Assembly: GCF_011761475.1 (NCBI RefSeq)
Contig: NZ_JAASRS010000001.1
Location: forward strand, 1,302,001 to 1,366,000
Direction: 5' to 3'
Length of the DNA: 64,000 nt
From: Saccharococcus thermophilus
GTDB taxonomy: Bacteria > Bacillota > Bacilli > Bacillales > Anoxybacillaceae
The notes under the pieces were generated by a model, which saw nothing but the letters and a program-made list of their open reading frames with translations, was not told the origin of the DNA and ran no database searches. How positions within the stretch are numbered: the stretch's first letter is position 1; every line of letters begins with the position of its first letter. Below, in pieces: positions 34,956 to 43,185 of this stretch. The position numbers were made by a program, and so were the translations under genes.

Positions 34956-35363
34956 TTACGATGTTTTTGAATGATAATCATGGCGATCGCGGCGGCGCGC
35001 TAAATATTTCTCGTTAATATATAATACTTTTTTATCTTTGCTGCGTGTATATTTTTTCTCCCGCCTCTTTCTTTTCCGAACAATCCAGCAGCCAAGCAGA
35101 TAGATGGGAAGAACCAGTTCCGTCGCACCGATAAAAACGTACAAAAATTGCTTGGCAGATGCGATCGTCGACAAATGGATGCGGATGTCGCTAAATCGAT
35201 AGTAGGAAGCAGCGACAATAACCCCGGCGACAAGCACATTGACCACATGCAGGAAAGGGATATCTTTCCATCGGAAAAACATGCGTTCTATTTGTTCCTT
35301 TACAAACAGCAAAACAATCACAGTGGTCACACAAAGCAACATGGAAATAAAAAGTGCGGCCAT
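34956..35363 (-). CDS. Four-helix membrane protein, unknown function
   Basis: A 135-residue protein with hydrophobic segments at about 2-21, 38-55 and 72-94 (FLYVFIGATELVLPIYLLGC), then a very basic cytoplasmic tail rich in RKRKRREKK. The ATG at 35363 follows GGGAAACGAGG. It might be a small ion-channel- or regulator-like protein, but nothing family-specific is seen. It stands divergent from the 52-residue gene at 35471. Confidence 0.65.
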   Translation of the reverse strand: MAALFISMLLCVTTVIVLLFVKEQIERMFFRWKDIPFLHVVNVLVAGVIVAASYYRFSDIRIHLSTIASAKQFLYVFIGATELVLPIYLLGCWIVRKRKRREKKYTRSKDKKVLYINEKYLARRRDRHDYHSKTS

Positions 35364-35470
35364 CCTCGTTTCCCCTTCCCTTTACGCTTCACTGCAAAGA
35401 TTTTCCGTCAATGAACCGCTTGTTGCTGTACAAACTAACAGTGTCAATAATATTAAGGAGGGAACCGTTT

Positions 35471-35629
35471 ATGGGCAAAAAACATCGCAACCGCATCAAC
35501 GGCCAAAAAAAGAATAACCATATTCCGAAAGAAGCGCTAATCGCAGAGGACGCGGCACACGCGAAAGAATACTCCGCTACAGGGGGACGAAAAAACGGAC
35601 CAGGGCATCATGACAACCCAGAATCATAA
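35471..35629 (+). CDS. Small hydrophilic protein, unknown function
   Basis: A 52-residue protein, MGKKHRNRINGQKKNNHIPK followed by an acidic half and GGRKNGPGHHDNPES. AAGGAGGG lies eight bases before the ATG. The basic, Asn/Gly/His-rich composition resembles minor spore proteins. No named family is recognised. Confidence 0.65.
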   Translation: MGKKHRNRINGQKKNNHIPKEALIAEDAAHAKEYSATGGRKNGPGHHDNPES

Positions 35630-35639
35630 TAAGGCTTTA

Positions 35640-35879
35640 TAAAAATCATAAATGGAAATCTCTGTAAGCACTTCTGCAAAGTCGGCAAGTTCTCAGTACT
35701 AAAGAGGTTTTCCTACACGTGCGCGCAGGCACTCACGCTTGTTCCGTTCAGTATCATGGGCAAACACCTCACTGGTGTTTAGCACCCTGTCGGCTTGGTT
35801 CAAAACCGTTTTCCACTTCATCCCGATAACTCAAGTCATGGGATGAAGTGGCTATATACTTTCGTAATAACAAGGGTGT
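35640..35879 (-). ncRNA. Structured non-coding block, candidate RNA
   Basis: About 240 bp with no supported frame on either strand but with several strong hairpins. CCACTTCATCCC (35813-35824) pairs with GGGATGAAGTGG (35840-35851). AAACACC (35762-35768) pairs with GGTGTTT (35774-35780). GTGC (35719-35722) pairs with GCAC (35729-35732). The minus strand follows directly after the small gene at 35880-36038. It could be a cis-acting 3' RNA, a free small RNA, or the right end/guide-RNA scaffold of a lost IS200/IS605 element. Strand and identity are uncertain. Confidence 0.4.
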
Positions 35880-36038
35880 TCATGTGGATGGATCCACTTC
35901 ATCAAAAGACAATGTCACTACTTTTGTATACTCCCCATGAGCAATTTCTTCTTTCGTCGCTTTTTCGTTCAGTTCCTCGTCGTCATCCATTCCCGGCGCT
36001 ATTGTCGGGAGATCGCGCTCCTTCTTGTCGCGTTCCAA
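35880..36038 (-). CDS. Small acidic protein, unknown function
   Basis: A 52-residue protein beginning MERDKKERDLPTIAPGMDDD and ending TKVVTLSFDEVDPST. The TTG at 36038 is supported by GGAAAGGGGG seven bases upstream. The frame is too short for most gene finders. It is strongly charged and has no membrane segment. The codon GATGAAGTGG near its end is repeated in the hairpin block downstream. Confidence 0.6.
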   Translation of the reverse strand: MERDKKERDLPTIAPGMDDDEELNEKATKEEIAHGEYTKVVTLSFDEVDPST

Positions 36039-36151
36039 ATCATCGCCCCCTTTCCTTTATTATCCATACCCAAAATCCGTGTAAACTATTCGACTTTTTT
36101 CTTCATTATAGCATCATTTTATACAACAATACAGAATATTTTGATTTTTTA

Positions 36152-36469
36152 TTAATGGACATGAAGGCGGCTAATCTTTTTCCAACCTTCGGGACATAGT
36201 CTGTAATACACCTGTCCTTTTAGTCCTTCATCAATGAGCACAATATCTCCCGTACCCATGAAACGGGCATGATAATCTTTTGGCATTAAATCCGCTACGT
36301 TAAACATGCGATAAAGGTAGGACAATGCTTCATGGTGGTTCGTTGCCTTCACCGTCAGCCGATATACTTGCCTGTATCCTTTTGTCTGACCAAAATGCGG
36401 GGTTTGAAATATAGTGACATCATAAACGCGATGGGCATGAAGCATTTTTTTCATCAACAAACGTACCAT
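36152..36469 (-). CDS. yodL: YodL-like conserved protein
   Basis: A 105-residue protein with the conserved segments YDVTIFQTPHFGQTKGYRQVYR and DLMPKDYHARFMGTGDIVLIDEG, which I recognise as B. subtilis YodL. The function is unknown; YodL affects cell shape/sporulation-related phenotypes in B. subtilis (family knowledge). The start could be the ATG at 36469 or the later MKKML. It lies near yozD-yodN-yozE homologues as in B. subtilis, though a DUF2515 gene is inserted between. Confidence 0.8.
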   Translation of the reverse strand: MVRLLMKKMLHAHRVYDVTIFQTPHFGQTKGYRQVYRLTVKATNHHEALSYLYRMFNVADLMPKDYHARFMGTGDIVLIDEGLKGQVYYRLCPEGWKKISRLHVH

Positions 36470-36730
36470 TATTCCTCTCTCCTTTTGCCGGGCAAATGTC
36501 TAGTTCCTATTCCATAATATTTGTGATTCGCTATGTCGATTCCTTTAGCAAAATTGCTGTTGTTTTGTCGAACGGCGCATTGCTTTTATCGACACTGCGG
36601 CCGCTTTTTGGCCATCGGCATGTCCCTGCCGGCAATGATAGAGACATGGAATTTGGCCGCGCCCGAATAAACGGCTATCGATCGGAAAAACTGAAAATAC
36701 AATTATCAATAAATAAAGGAGGAGGACCGT

Positions 36731-37846
36731 ATTATCCGCATTGACACGCTTTTGCAAATGCTCCACCCAATCCAATACATATACCGTTCTTTTTTATACC
36801 GTCATCCCATTCCGATCGCCCTTTCCCATCTCTTACTCGACATTGCCCGCCGCTGGGAAGATCCGCCGCCTACGATAAGCCTCACCGGTGAAGAGAGGCA
36901 AATCGTTAACGACATTCGCCAAAAAACGGCGAAATATAATCGCAATAATATTACACGGACAGCGGCCTATTTCGATTTTTTTCAGCGTCATCGCGAAGTG
37001 CATTGGGCATTTTTGGCGCATATCGTTTCGCGAAATGGCGGATGGAACATGACGGATTTGCGCGGAAACCTTGTACCGCGTCTTCTTCCCAAAAAACAGA
37101 TCAACCCGCTCTTTTTATTTTTAGAAAGAGCGAATGCGCTTATTTTCCATGATGCCTATCCGCAGCTATTGCTCTATGAAAAAAGCAAGCAAAACAAAAA
37201 ACCGTTATTTCATTTACTTCGGTCGTTCTCTGTCTCTTCTTTTATGAAACCGTTTTGGGAATATTTTTGGGAAACAAAAGATTCGCCTGTCATCACCGTG
37301 GCATTAATTATTAACGAGCAGCAATATATTCAAAAGCGGGTCATCGAAAATCCATTTTTCCAAACTCACGTGCTTTCGACGATGCCGTTTATTGTTGAGC
37401 AATGGCTCGGCTTTAATGATGTGCTCATTCCGTATAAAACGGGACGCCGCATTCGCCTTGCCGGCACAACCGTTCGCGATTTCGCCGATGTCCATCACCG
37501 TATTCACATCGGCAAAACACTTTACAGCATATTATTTTTCGAAAAACGGCTAACGAAGCGGGCATATCAATTTGCCCAAGAAACTGCTCATACCGGCTCG
37601 CGCGCGGACTTTTGGCCGCAACTATTTTCCACCGAAGCAACGGATTCGTCCCGCATTTACAGTCCGCGTTTAGAGACGGTTTGGCCGGATATTTCCCATT
37701 CATTTTCCGACTGCCGTGACTGGTTTACCGACAAAACCATTATTAAAATGATGGAAAACATTCCCGCCGTCGACCGTAAAGATATAACCGCTAATTATAT
37801 GCATGACATGGAGATGCTGCGAACAGCGGCGATCACCACCCAATAA
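36731..37846 (+). CDS. yppC: DUF2515 (YppC-like) protein
   Basis: A roughly 371-residue conserved Bacillaceae protein of unknown function. Family-like segments include LLQMLHPIQYIYRSFLYRHP and AAYFDFFQRHREVHWAFLAHIVSRNGGWNMTDL in separate blocks. No membrane helix or catalytic motif is recognised. The only ribosome binding site, GGAGGAGG (36718-36725), is five bases before ATT 36731 (IIRIDTLLQ). The first conventional in-frame start is TTG 36752, 26 bases away. An ATT start is therefore proposed with low certainty. Confidence 0.75.
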   Translation: MIRIDTLLQMLHPIQYIYRSFLYRHPIPIALSHLLLDIARRWEDPPPTISLTGEERQIVNDIRQKTAKYNRNNITRTAAYFDFFQRHREVHWAFLAHIVSRNGGWNMTDLRGNLVPRLLPKKQINPLFLFLERANALIFHDAYPQLLLYEKSKQNKKPLFHLLRSFSVSSFMKPFWEYFWETKDSPVITVALIINEQQYIQKRVIENPFFQTHVLSTMPFIVEQWLGFNDVLIPYKTGRRIRLAGTTVRDFADVHHRIHIGKTLYSILFFEKRLTKRAYQFAQETAHTGSRADFWPQLFSTEATDSSRIYSPRLETVWPDISHSFSDCRDWFTDKTIIKMMENIPAVDRKDITANYMHDMEMLRTAAITTQ

Positions 37847-37875
37847 AAAAACGACGAGTGGCATTACTCGTCGTC
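37845..37875 (-). terminator. Terminator of yozD / hairpin between converging genes
   Basis: ACGACGAGT / ACTCGTCGT arms with a run of T on the minus strand, overlapping the last yozD codons. Confidence 0.82.
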
Positions 37876-38046
37876 TTCTATTTCGATCTCTTCATCAATA
37901 ATGCATTTTTCCAATAAATAATCAAATGTTATATCGGCCAGCTCCTCCAGTTCCGTCTGCGTCGGCACAAAACCGCGGCGGATCAATTCATGAAAAAAAA
38001 ACTCAGCGATTTCCTCCGTATCAATGACCACTTCGATTTCCTTCAC
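37864..38046 (-). CDS. yozD: YozD-like conserved acidic protein
   Basis: A 60-residue acidic protein, MKEIEVVIDTEEIAEFFFHE with LEELADITFDYLLEKCIIDE, close to B. subtilis YozD. Function unknown. GGGGGCGAGATGTCGTG lies before the ATG at 38046. It stands in the yod block between the DUF2515 gene and yodN, with a small plus-strand gene in the gap. Confidence 0.82.
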   Translation of the reverse strand: MKEIEVVIDTEEIAEFFFHELIRRGFVPTQTELEELADITFDYLLEKCIIDEEIEIEDDE

Positions 38047-38181
38047 GACATCTCGCCCCCTTTGTAATGTTGTATGTATTGTTATACCGTTTTATGTCAA
38101 AAGAATTTTCTCGTCCATGTACTAATTTTCTCCCTTTGTCCATATATGTAGTAACAAAAAATCTACACGGAGGAATCAAAT

Positions 38182-38304
38182 ATGGACAAGCAGACCATTG
38201 CCGATAAAATAATGGAAACAGTTGTAAACGGTTTGGCAATAATGATGATGGTGGCCGGGATTCCTTATTTCCTATTTATTTTATGTCAATTTTTATTATG
38301 GTAA
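38182..38304 (+). CDS. Small single-helix membrane protein
   Basis: A 40-residue peptide, MDKQTIADKIMETVVNGLAI followed by MMMVAGIPYFLFILCQFLLW. CGGAGGAATC precedes the ATG at an ideal distance. The hydrophobic half is one membrane helix. Its last 19 bases overlap, in antisense, the end of yodN (38286). The opposed 3' ends could let the two messages pair. No family recognised. Confidence 0.7.
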   Translation: MDKQTIADKIMETVVNGLAIMMMVAGIPYFLFILCQFLLW

Positions 38305-38930
38305 TTGGTAATAATTTGTAAACGTTTCACAACCGTTTCCATCACCTGTTTATACTGTTCATCGTGAAACCACTCATATAAAAATTTATAATCATTATAC
38401 ATATCAAGCAGCTCATCAATCGATGGCGATTTCACCTCCTCTTCGGCGGGTGAAAGAAGGACATATGATTTCACTGGTGCTGAGATAGCGATATCTTGCA
38501 AAAGAGTAATCGATGTCTCTTCATCATCCGCCAGCGGGATAATGTCTTCCATATGAACCTCAATTTCCCAGCCATCAAATAACCGTTTTAATTCATAAAT
38601 CGTCTCTTCCCACCCTTCCCCATGATAGCGGTAAATTTCCGTACGCACCCCAACCACTTTAAACAAGTGGTCACCGTAATCGCGGACGTGGACAATTTCG
38701 CCTAAGAAAAATGGCAGCTCCACTTCTATTTCTTCTGTAATCCATAAATCGCCGGAAAAGTCGGATAATAATACTAGCATATGTTCCATAAATAAGCTGA
38801 GGCTATGGTTAATTTCGTATAAAAACGTACCATCGATTTGTTGAATATCGGTGATCGTGCCAACCGTTCCATACAGCGTGTTTACGACAATATCTCCAAT
38901 CGAAAATTTCGGGCGCTTTGGGCCACTCAT
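38286..38930 (-). CDS. yodN: YodN-like conserved protein
   Basis: A 214-residue acidic cytoplasmic protein. It opens with a CarD/KOW-like turn FSIGDIVVNTLYGTVGTITD and is best matched by position and start to B. subtilis YodN. The remainder has no known motif. Function unknown. The ATG at 38930 follows GGTGGAGGGATACGA. It is next to yozE as in B. subtilis. Confidence 0.72.
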   Translation of the reverse strand: MSGPKRPKFSIGDIVVNTLYGTVGTITDIQQIDGTFLYEINHSLSLFMEHMLVLLSDFSGDLWITEEIEVELPFFLGEIVHVRDYGDHLFKVVGVRTEIYRYHGEGWEETIYELKRLFDGWEIEVHMEDIIPLADDEETSITLLQDIAISAPVKSYVLLSPAEEEVKSPSIDELLDMYNDYKFLYEWFHDEQYKQVMETVVKRLQIITNYHNKN

Positions 38931-39053
38931 TCGTATCCCTCCACCTGAAGCAATGATAGTACATTATATGCAAATGCTAATGAGTGGACACCTCTGCCGC
39001 CGCGGAAAAACCAAATGGCAACGCTTTCAAAAAAGGGCGGGAGCAAATCCATT

Positions 39054-39272
39054 TTATGCTTCCTGCAAAAACCGCTCCCAAAGCTCATCAAATACGATCA
39101 TGCTATCTAAATAATCACCGTTTAGCTCCAAATATCGGCTAATTTCATCATAATCTGCCGATGATTTTGGAAAACTATGATCATAATACGCCCCGTTGGC
39201 AAAGCGAACAAACGGGTCTTCCCTTTTGCCGTCACGGAATTTCAATAAATAATGATAAAACGATCGTGCCAT
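39054..39272 (-). CDS. yozE: UPF0346 protein YozE
   Basis: A 72-residue protein with the UPF0346 signatures SFYHYLLKFRDGKREDP, FANGAYYDHSFPKSSADYDEI and FDELWERFL. Structural homologues are small helical bundles that may bind nucleic acid; this is not shown here. AGGAAGAGGATGGGGAAAG precedes ATG 39272. Its place beside yodN matches B. subtilis. Confidence 0.88.
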   Translation of the reverse strand: MARSFYHYLLKFRDGKREDPFVRFANGAYYDHSFPKSSADYDEISRYLELNGDYLDSMIVFDELWERFLQEA

Positions 39273-39469
39273 CTTTCCCCATCCTCTTCCTTCCTAATTT
39301 CTTTGTTGTCATTTTAATGAGTTTTGTTCATTTTGTGAAGCTTTTTGCCTAGAAAAAAATTGAAAATTGCATTTTTCCTCTCTTTCTTTGTATTGAAATA
39401 GTACGCGCCAGAGATCGTTTTCATGAAAAAAACAGCAAAAAAGAAGGCGTTTTTATCGCTTTTTTCTCC

Positions 39470-40369
39470 TCATTGCTGTGCAATAATGCTTTTATGAATC
39501 CATATCGCCGCCTGTACGCCTTCGCCCATGGCGATCGTCACTTGTTCGGAATGAACACCGATGTCGCCCGCCGCCCAAATATTTGGGACATTGGTTTGCT
39601 TCGTGCGCGGATTGGTAGGAATGTGCTTATTTTCTAAGCGCTCCACCCCAAGCTGTTTTGCCAGATCGGTATTCACTTTGTTATGGCCAAAGGCAATAAA
39701 GGCGCACTCCGCAAAAATTTCCGCTCCGTTTTGCAGCCGGACGCCGGAAAACTCCGCCCCTTCCTTGACAAGCACCGATGCAATCGGCTCGCGAAGGTAG
39801 AGAATGCCTTTTTCCTGCAGCTGTTGCTGCCAATTTCTCGATAGCTCCTCGCCATCGTGATTAATATAGATAATGTCTTTTGTCCAATATAACAGCGTCA
39901 TGGCCATATTTGCCCCGGAAGTGCCCGCGCCAAGCACGATCACTTTTTTATTGGTGACTTCATATCCATCGCAGTCCGGGCATACGTAAATGCTTGTCCC
40001 TAAACATGGAATCAGGTTGGGAATCGGCGGAATCCGGTCTTTCACTCCTGTCGCAAACAAAAGCCGCTCGCTTTCATATGTATTCCCGCTTTTACCGAAC
40101 AGAATAAATACGTTTCCTTTTTTCTCGGCGGCGATCACCTCATCGTCGGCAAAATGCACGCCAAATTGCTCCGCCTGTTTTCTTCCGAGCGCACGCAGCT
40201 TCTCCCCGCTTACCCCATCCGGCCAGCCGAGCACGTTATGGTACGCTCGGCAAAGGTTGGAACGGCCGTTATTGGCATCAATCACCAAAACGCGGTGATG
40301 GTAGCGGCCGAGTTGGATCGCCGCCTGCAATCCGGCAATTCCGCCCCCGATAATAATGCATTCATACAT
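39470..40369 (-). CDS. Thioredoxin-reductase-like FAD oxidoreductase
   Basis: A 299-residue flavoprotein of the TrxR-like pyridine-nucleotide disulphide reductase class. It has the FAD loop IIGGGIAGLQAA, a redox motif CPDC (in YVCPDCDGYE), the NAD(P) loop VLGAGTSGANMAM, and the C-terminal FAD motif NIWAAGDIGVHSEQVT. CPDC replaces the usual CATC/CAxC of thioredoxin reductase. This places it among atypical members whose partner is not known. The start is ATG 40369. Confidence 0.82.
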   Translation of the reverse strand: MYECIIIGGGIAGLQAAIQLGRYHHRVLVIDANNGRSNLCRAYHNVLGWPDGVSGEKLRALGRKQAEQFGVHFADDEVIAAEKKGNVFILFGKSGNTYESERLLFATGVKDRIPPIPNLIPCLGTSIYVCPDCDGYEVTNKKVIVLGAGTSGANMAMTLLYWTKDIIYINHDGEELSRNWQQQLQEKGILYLREPIASVLVKEGAEFSGVRLQNGAEIFAECAFIAFGHNKVNTDLAKQLGVERLENKHIPTNPRTKQTNVPNIWAAGDIGVHSEQVTIAMGEGVQAAIWIHKSIIAQQ

Positions 40370-40433
40370 GTTGTTTCACTCCCGATTATCGCTTTATCTT
40401 TTATTGTCTGCCGTTCGTCTATATTCATGCATA

Positions 40434-40474
40434 AAAAAACGCCGTCTCCATACGGGAGACAGCATCGGGAAATT
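40434..40474 (-). terminator. Terminator of bioB
   Basis: GCTGTCTCC / GGAGACGGC hairpin followed by seven T on the minus strand, right at the bioB stop. Confidence 0.87.
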
Positions 40475-41471
40475 AGGAACAAATCGTTTGCTCCTCGGCG
40501 GAAAAATCGATTTCAAAGCCGAGATCTTCGAGCATTTGATAATCAGCCGATTTCTCTTGGCCGGCCGTTGTCAAATAATCGCCGACAAAAATCGAATTGG
40601 CCGCATATAAACCGAGCGGCTGCAGAGAGCGCAAATTGACTTCGCGTCCACCGGCGATGCGGATTTCTTTGGTCGGGTTCATGTAGCGGAACAATGCCAA
40701 CACTTTCAGGCAGTAGCGCGGATCCAATTCGTTTGTTCCGGCAAGCGGCGTCCCATCAATCGCATGCAAAAAGTTGACCGGAATCGAATCGGCATCAAGT
40801 ATGCGCAAGCTTCGTGCCATATTCACCACATCTTGTTTTGTTTCTTTCATGCCGATAATGACGCCTGAACATGGAGAAATTCCCGCTTCTTTTACCATTT
40901 CCACCGTTTGCACACGATCATCGTATGTATGGGAGGTCGTGATGTTCGGATGATGTTCTTTCGATGTGTTAATGTTATGGTTATAGCGGTCAACTCCCGC
41001 TTCTTTGAGGCGCGCCGCTTGTTCCGGCTTTAAGATGCCAAGGCATGCGCACACTTTTAGTCCGAACCGCTCCTTAATTTCTTTGACCGCGGAAACAACC
41101 GTATCGATTTCTTTTTCGCTTGGACCGCGTCCGCTCGCGACAATGCAGTACGTGCCAATGCGCAAGCGGTATGCTTCTTCCGCGCCGCGCAGGAGCGTTT
41201 CTTTATCGACCATTTTATAAGTTTTCACCGGCGCCGTTGAAACGGCGGACTGAGAGCAATACCCGCAGTTTTCCGGGCACAGCCCCGATTTGGCGTTAAT
41301 GATCATGTTAAGTTTCACTTTGTTGCCATAATACGTACGGCGAATGCGATATGCCCCCTGCAACAATAGCAACAGCTCTTCATCCGGACAGTCTAAAATT
41401 GCCAGCGCTTCTTCATCGGTAAGCTCGTAGCCTTCCAACACGCGGTCGGCTAATTCCAGCCAATTTACCAT
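40473..41471 (-). CDS. bioB: Biotin synthase
   Basis: A 332-residue radical-SAM enzyme that inserts sulphur into dethiobiotin. The [4Fe-4S] cysteines are C65, C69 and C72 in GLCPENCGYCSQS. The [2Fe-2S] region includes YNHNINTSKEHHPNI and SPCSGVIIGM. It stands alone without other bio genes. A BirA-type operator overlaps its -35 box. The biotin product is needed by the acyl-CoA carboxylase in the yng operon. Confidence 0.95.
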   Translation of the reverse strand: MVNWLELADRVLEGYELTDEEALAILDCPDEELLLLLQGAYRIRRTYYGNKVKLNMIINAKSGLCPENCGYCSQSAVSTAPVKTYKMVDKETLLRGAEEAYRLRIGTYCIVASGRGPSEKEIDTVVSAVKEIKERFGLKVCACLGILKPEQAARLKEAGVDRYNHNINTSKEHHPNITTSHTYDDRVQTVEMVKEAGISPCSGVIIGMKETKQDVVNMARSLRILDADSIPVNFLHAIDGTPLAGTNELDPRYCLKVLALFRYMNPTKEIRIAGGREVNLRSLQPLGLYAANSIFVGDYLTTAGQEKSADYQMLEDLGFEIDFSAEEQTICS

Positions 41472-41503
41472 TTTTCCTCTCCCCTTTCCACATCGTTACA
41501 TTT

Positions 41504-41557
41504 ATCGTAGCGAAAGAGGAATTTAATTGTCAACTAAAACTTTATAAAGGTTAACTG
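41504..41557 (-). promoter_or_regulatory. bioB promoter with BirA (biotin repressor) operator
   Basis: On the minus strand -35 TTGACA (41528-41533) and -10 TACGAT (41504-41509) are 18 bases apart. The inverted repeat TTGTCAAC - 15 bases - GTTAACTG (41527-41557) overlaps the -35. It matches the known Bacillus BirA operator form TTGTTAAC-N15-GTTAACAA. Repression by BirA with biotinyl-AMP is inferred from that match. Confidence 0.8.
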
Positions 41558-41564
41558 TTTCCGT

Positions 41565-43004
41565 TTATTTTGTTAATTTTTCTACGATATCGCGGGCGAT
41601 CCATACGCCGCAGGCGCTCGCTTGGGCAAGGCCGCGCGTAATGCCGGCGCCATCGCCGCCGACGTACAATCCGGAAATCTCCGTCTCAAACCGGTCGTTT
41701 AATTTCGGGCGCGCCGAATAAAACTTCGCTTCGACGCCGTAAAAGAGCGTATGTTCCGAAGCCAACCCCGGTGTGACGTGGTTCAGCGCCTCCGTCATTT
41801 CAATTAAGCTTTTCATCGTATTGTATGGAAGCACAAGCCCTAAGTCGCCAGGCACCGCTTCTTTCAATGTCGGTTCGATAAATCCTTCTTTGATCCGTTT
41901 TTCCGTAGAACGTCTTCCTTTTAAAATGTCGCCGTATTTTTGCACAATAATGCCGCCGTTCGATAAAGCATTAGCGAGCCTCGAAATTTCATGGGCGTAT
42001 TCGTTCGGCTTATCAAATGGGTCGGAAAACTTGTGCGATACAAGAAGCGCAAAGTTGGTATTGTTGCTGCCGAGTTTCGGATCTTTATAGGCGTGGCCGT
42101 TTGCGAGCATAATGCCGGAATGGTTCTCAACAACGACGTGCCCGGAAGGATTGCTGCAAAACGTGCGCACTTGCGTCCCGACCGACGTGTTGAAAATAAA
42201 TTTTCCTTCGTACAAATGTTCATTGATCTCTTCCATGACAATGTTCGATGTTTCGACACGCACGCCGATGTCGACTTGGTTGTTGATCATGCGCAAGCGG
42301 CGTTTCCGCAATATTTTGCTCAGCCACACCGACCCGTCGCGTCCCGGCGCGATGGCAACTTTCTCCGCTGTCAGCGTTTCGCCGTTTTTCAAGACCACTC
42401 CGGTGACACGATGCCCATCGTTCGTTTTTTCCGTTATAATATCGTCCACTTCGGTCTTAAAACGCATCTCAATCCGTTCATGCAAATATTCAAAAATGCT
42501 TTTTAAAATTTCTAAGTTTTGTTCCGTCCCCAAATGGCGGACTTGGGCGCGCAATAGCTTCAGCCCAGCGGCGTAAGCACGACGCTCAATCTCTTTGACT
42601 TTCTCTGTCGTTGGATCGGTAATGGATGTCGTCGCCCCATGTTTTAAATTAATTTCGTCGACATAGCGGATAAGTTCCAACACTTTGGACGCTGGCAAGT
42701 AATCGGTCATCCAGCCGCCGAATTCGCTGGTGATATTAAATTTTCCGTCCGAATAGGCACCGGCCCCTCCGAAACCGTTCGTAATCGAACATGCCGGCAC
42801 GCATCCGGCATAATCTTTTTTGCCGGCCGGCGGCGGACACTTTTCAATCTTTTTCTGAAGAATCGGACAATTGCGCTTATATATATCGTGCCCTTTATCA
42901 ATTAACAGGACGTTCGCCCCTGGAAGTTTTAGCGTTAATTCGTAACAAGTAAAAATGCCTGCCGGGCCTGCGCCGACGACAATGACATCATAATGGTTGT
43001 TCAT
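41565..43004 (-). CDS. FAD-dependent dehydrogenase (COG2509 type)
   Basis: A 479-residue flavoprotein. The N-terminal Rossmann loop is VIVVGAGPAGIFTCYEL. The family-specific CSITNGFGGAGAYSDGKFN follows (about 95-115). A cysteine cluster (CPILQKKIEKCPP) precedes it and may hold an iron-sulphur site. The C-terminal FAD motif is GLYVGGDGAGITRGLAQA. It is an uncharacterised bacterial dehydrogenase family. ATG 43004 (MNNHYD) is chosen for the GTGGGGGA upstream. Confidence 0.82.
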   Translation of the reverse strand: MNNHYDVIVVGAGPAGIFTCYELTLKLPGANVLLIDKGHDIYKRNCPILQKKIEKCPPPAGKKDYAGCVPACSITNGFGGAGAYSDGKFNITSEFGGWMTDYLPASKVLELIRYVDEINLKHGATTSITDPTTEKVKEIERRAYAAGLKLLRAQVRHLGTEQNLEILKSIFEYLHERIEMRFKTEVDDIITEKTNDGHRVTGVVLKNGETLTAEKVAIAPGRDGSVWLSKILRKRRLRMINNQVDIGVRVETSNIVMEEINEHLYEGKFIFNTSVGTQVRTFCSNPSGHVVVENHSGIMLANGHAYKDPKLGSNNTNFALLVSHKFSDPFDKPNEYAHEISRLANALSNGGIIVQKYGDILKGRRSTEKRIKEGFIEPTLKEAVPGDLGLVLPYNTMKSLIEMTEALNHVTPGLASEHTLFYGVEAKFYSARPKLNDRFETEISGLYVGGDGAGITRGLAQASACGVWIARDIVEKLTK

Positions 43005-43185
43005 CTGTCCATCCCCCACTTCCCGTATTCCATTTGTAACTATATCAATTATTTTCCTTCTCGTCAAGATAAAATACGAACTTTTTCTCGATTATATATA
43101 AATAATGTTCGTTATTTTTAATATCTTGTTTTTACGGACAAAAACTGATAAGTTGATAAAGTAACAACAGGAGAGGGGGAAACGA

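Noticed and set aside
36496-36744. Plus-strand frame of 82 codons before the DUF2515 gene
   Set aside because: No ribosome binding site and no family-like sequence; its end overlaps the better-supported ribosome binding site of the next gene.
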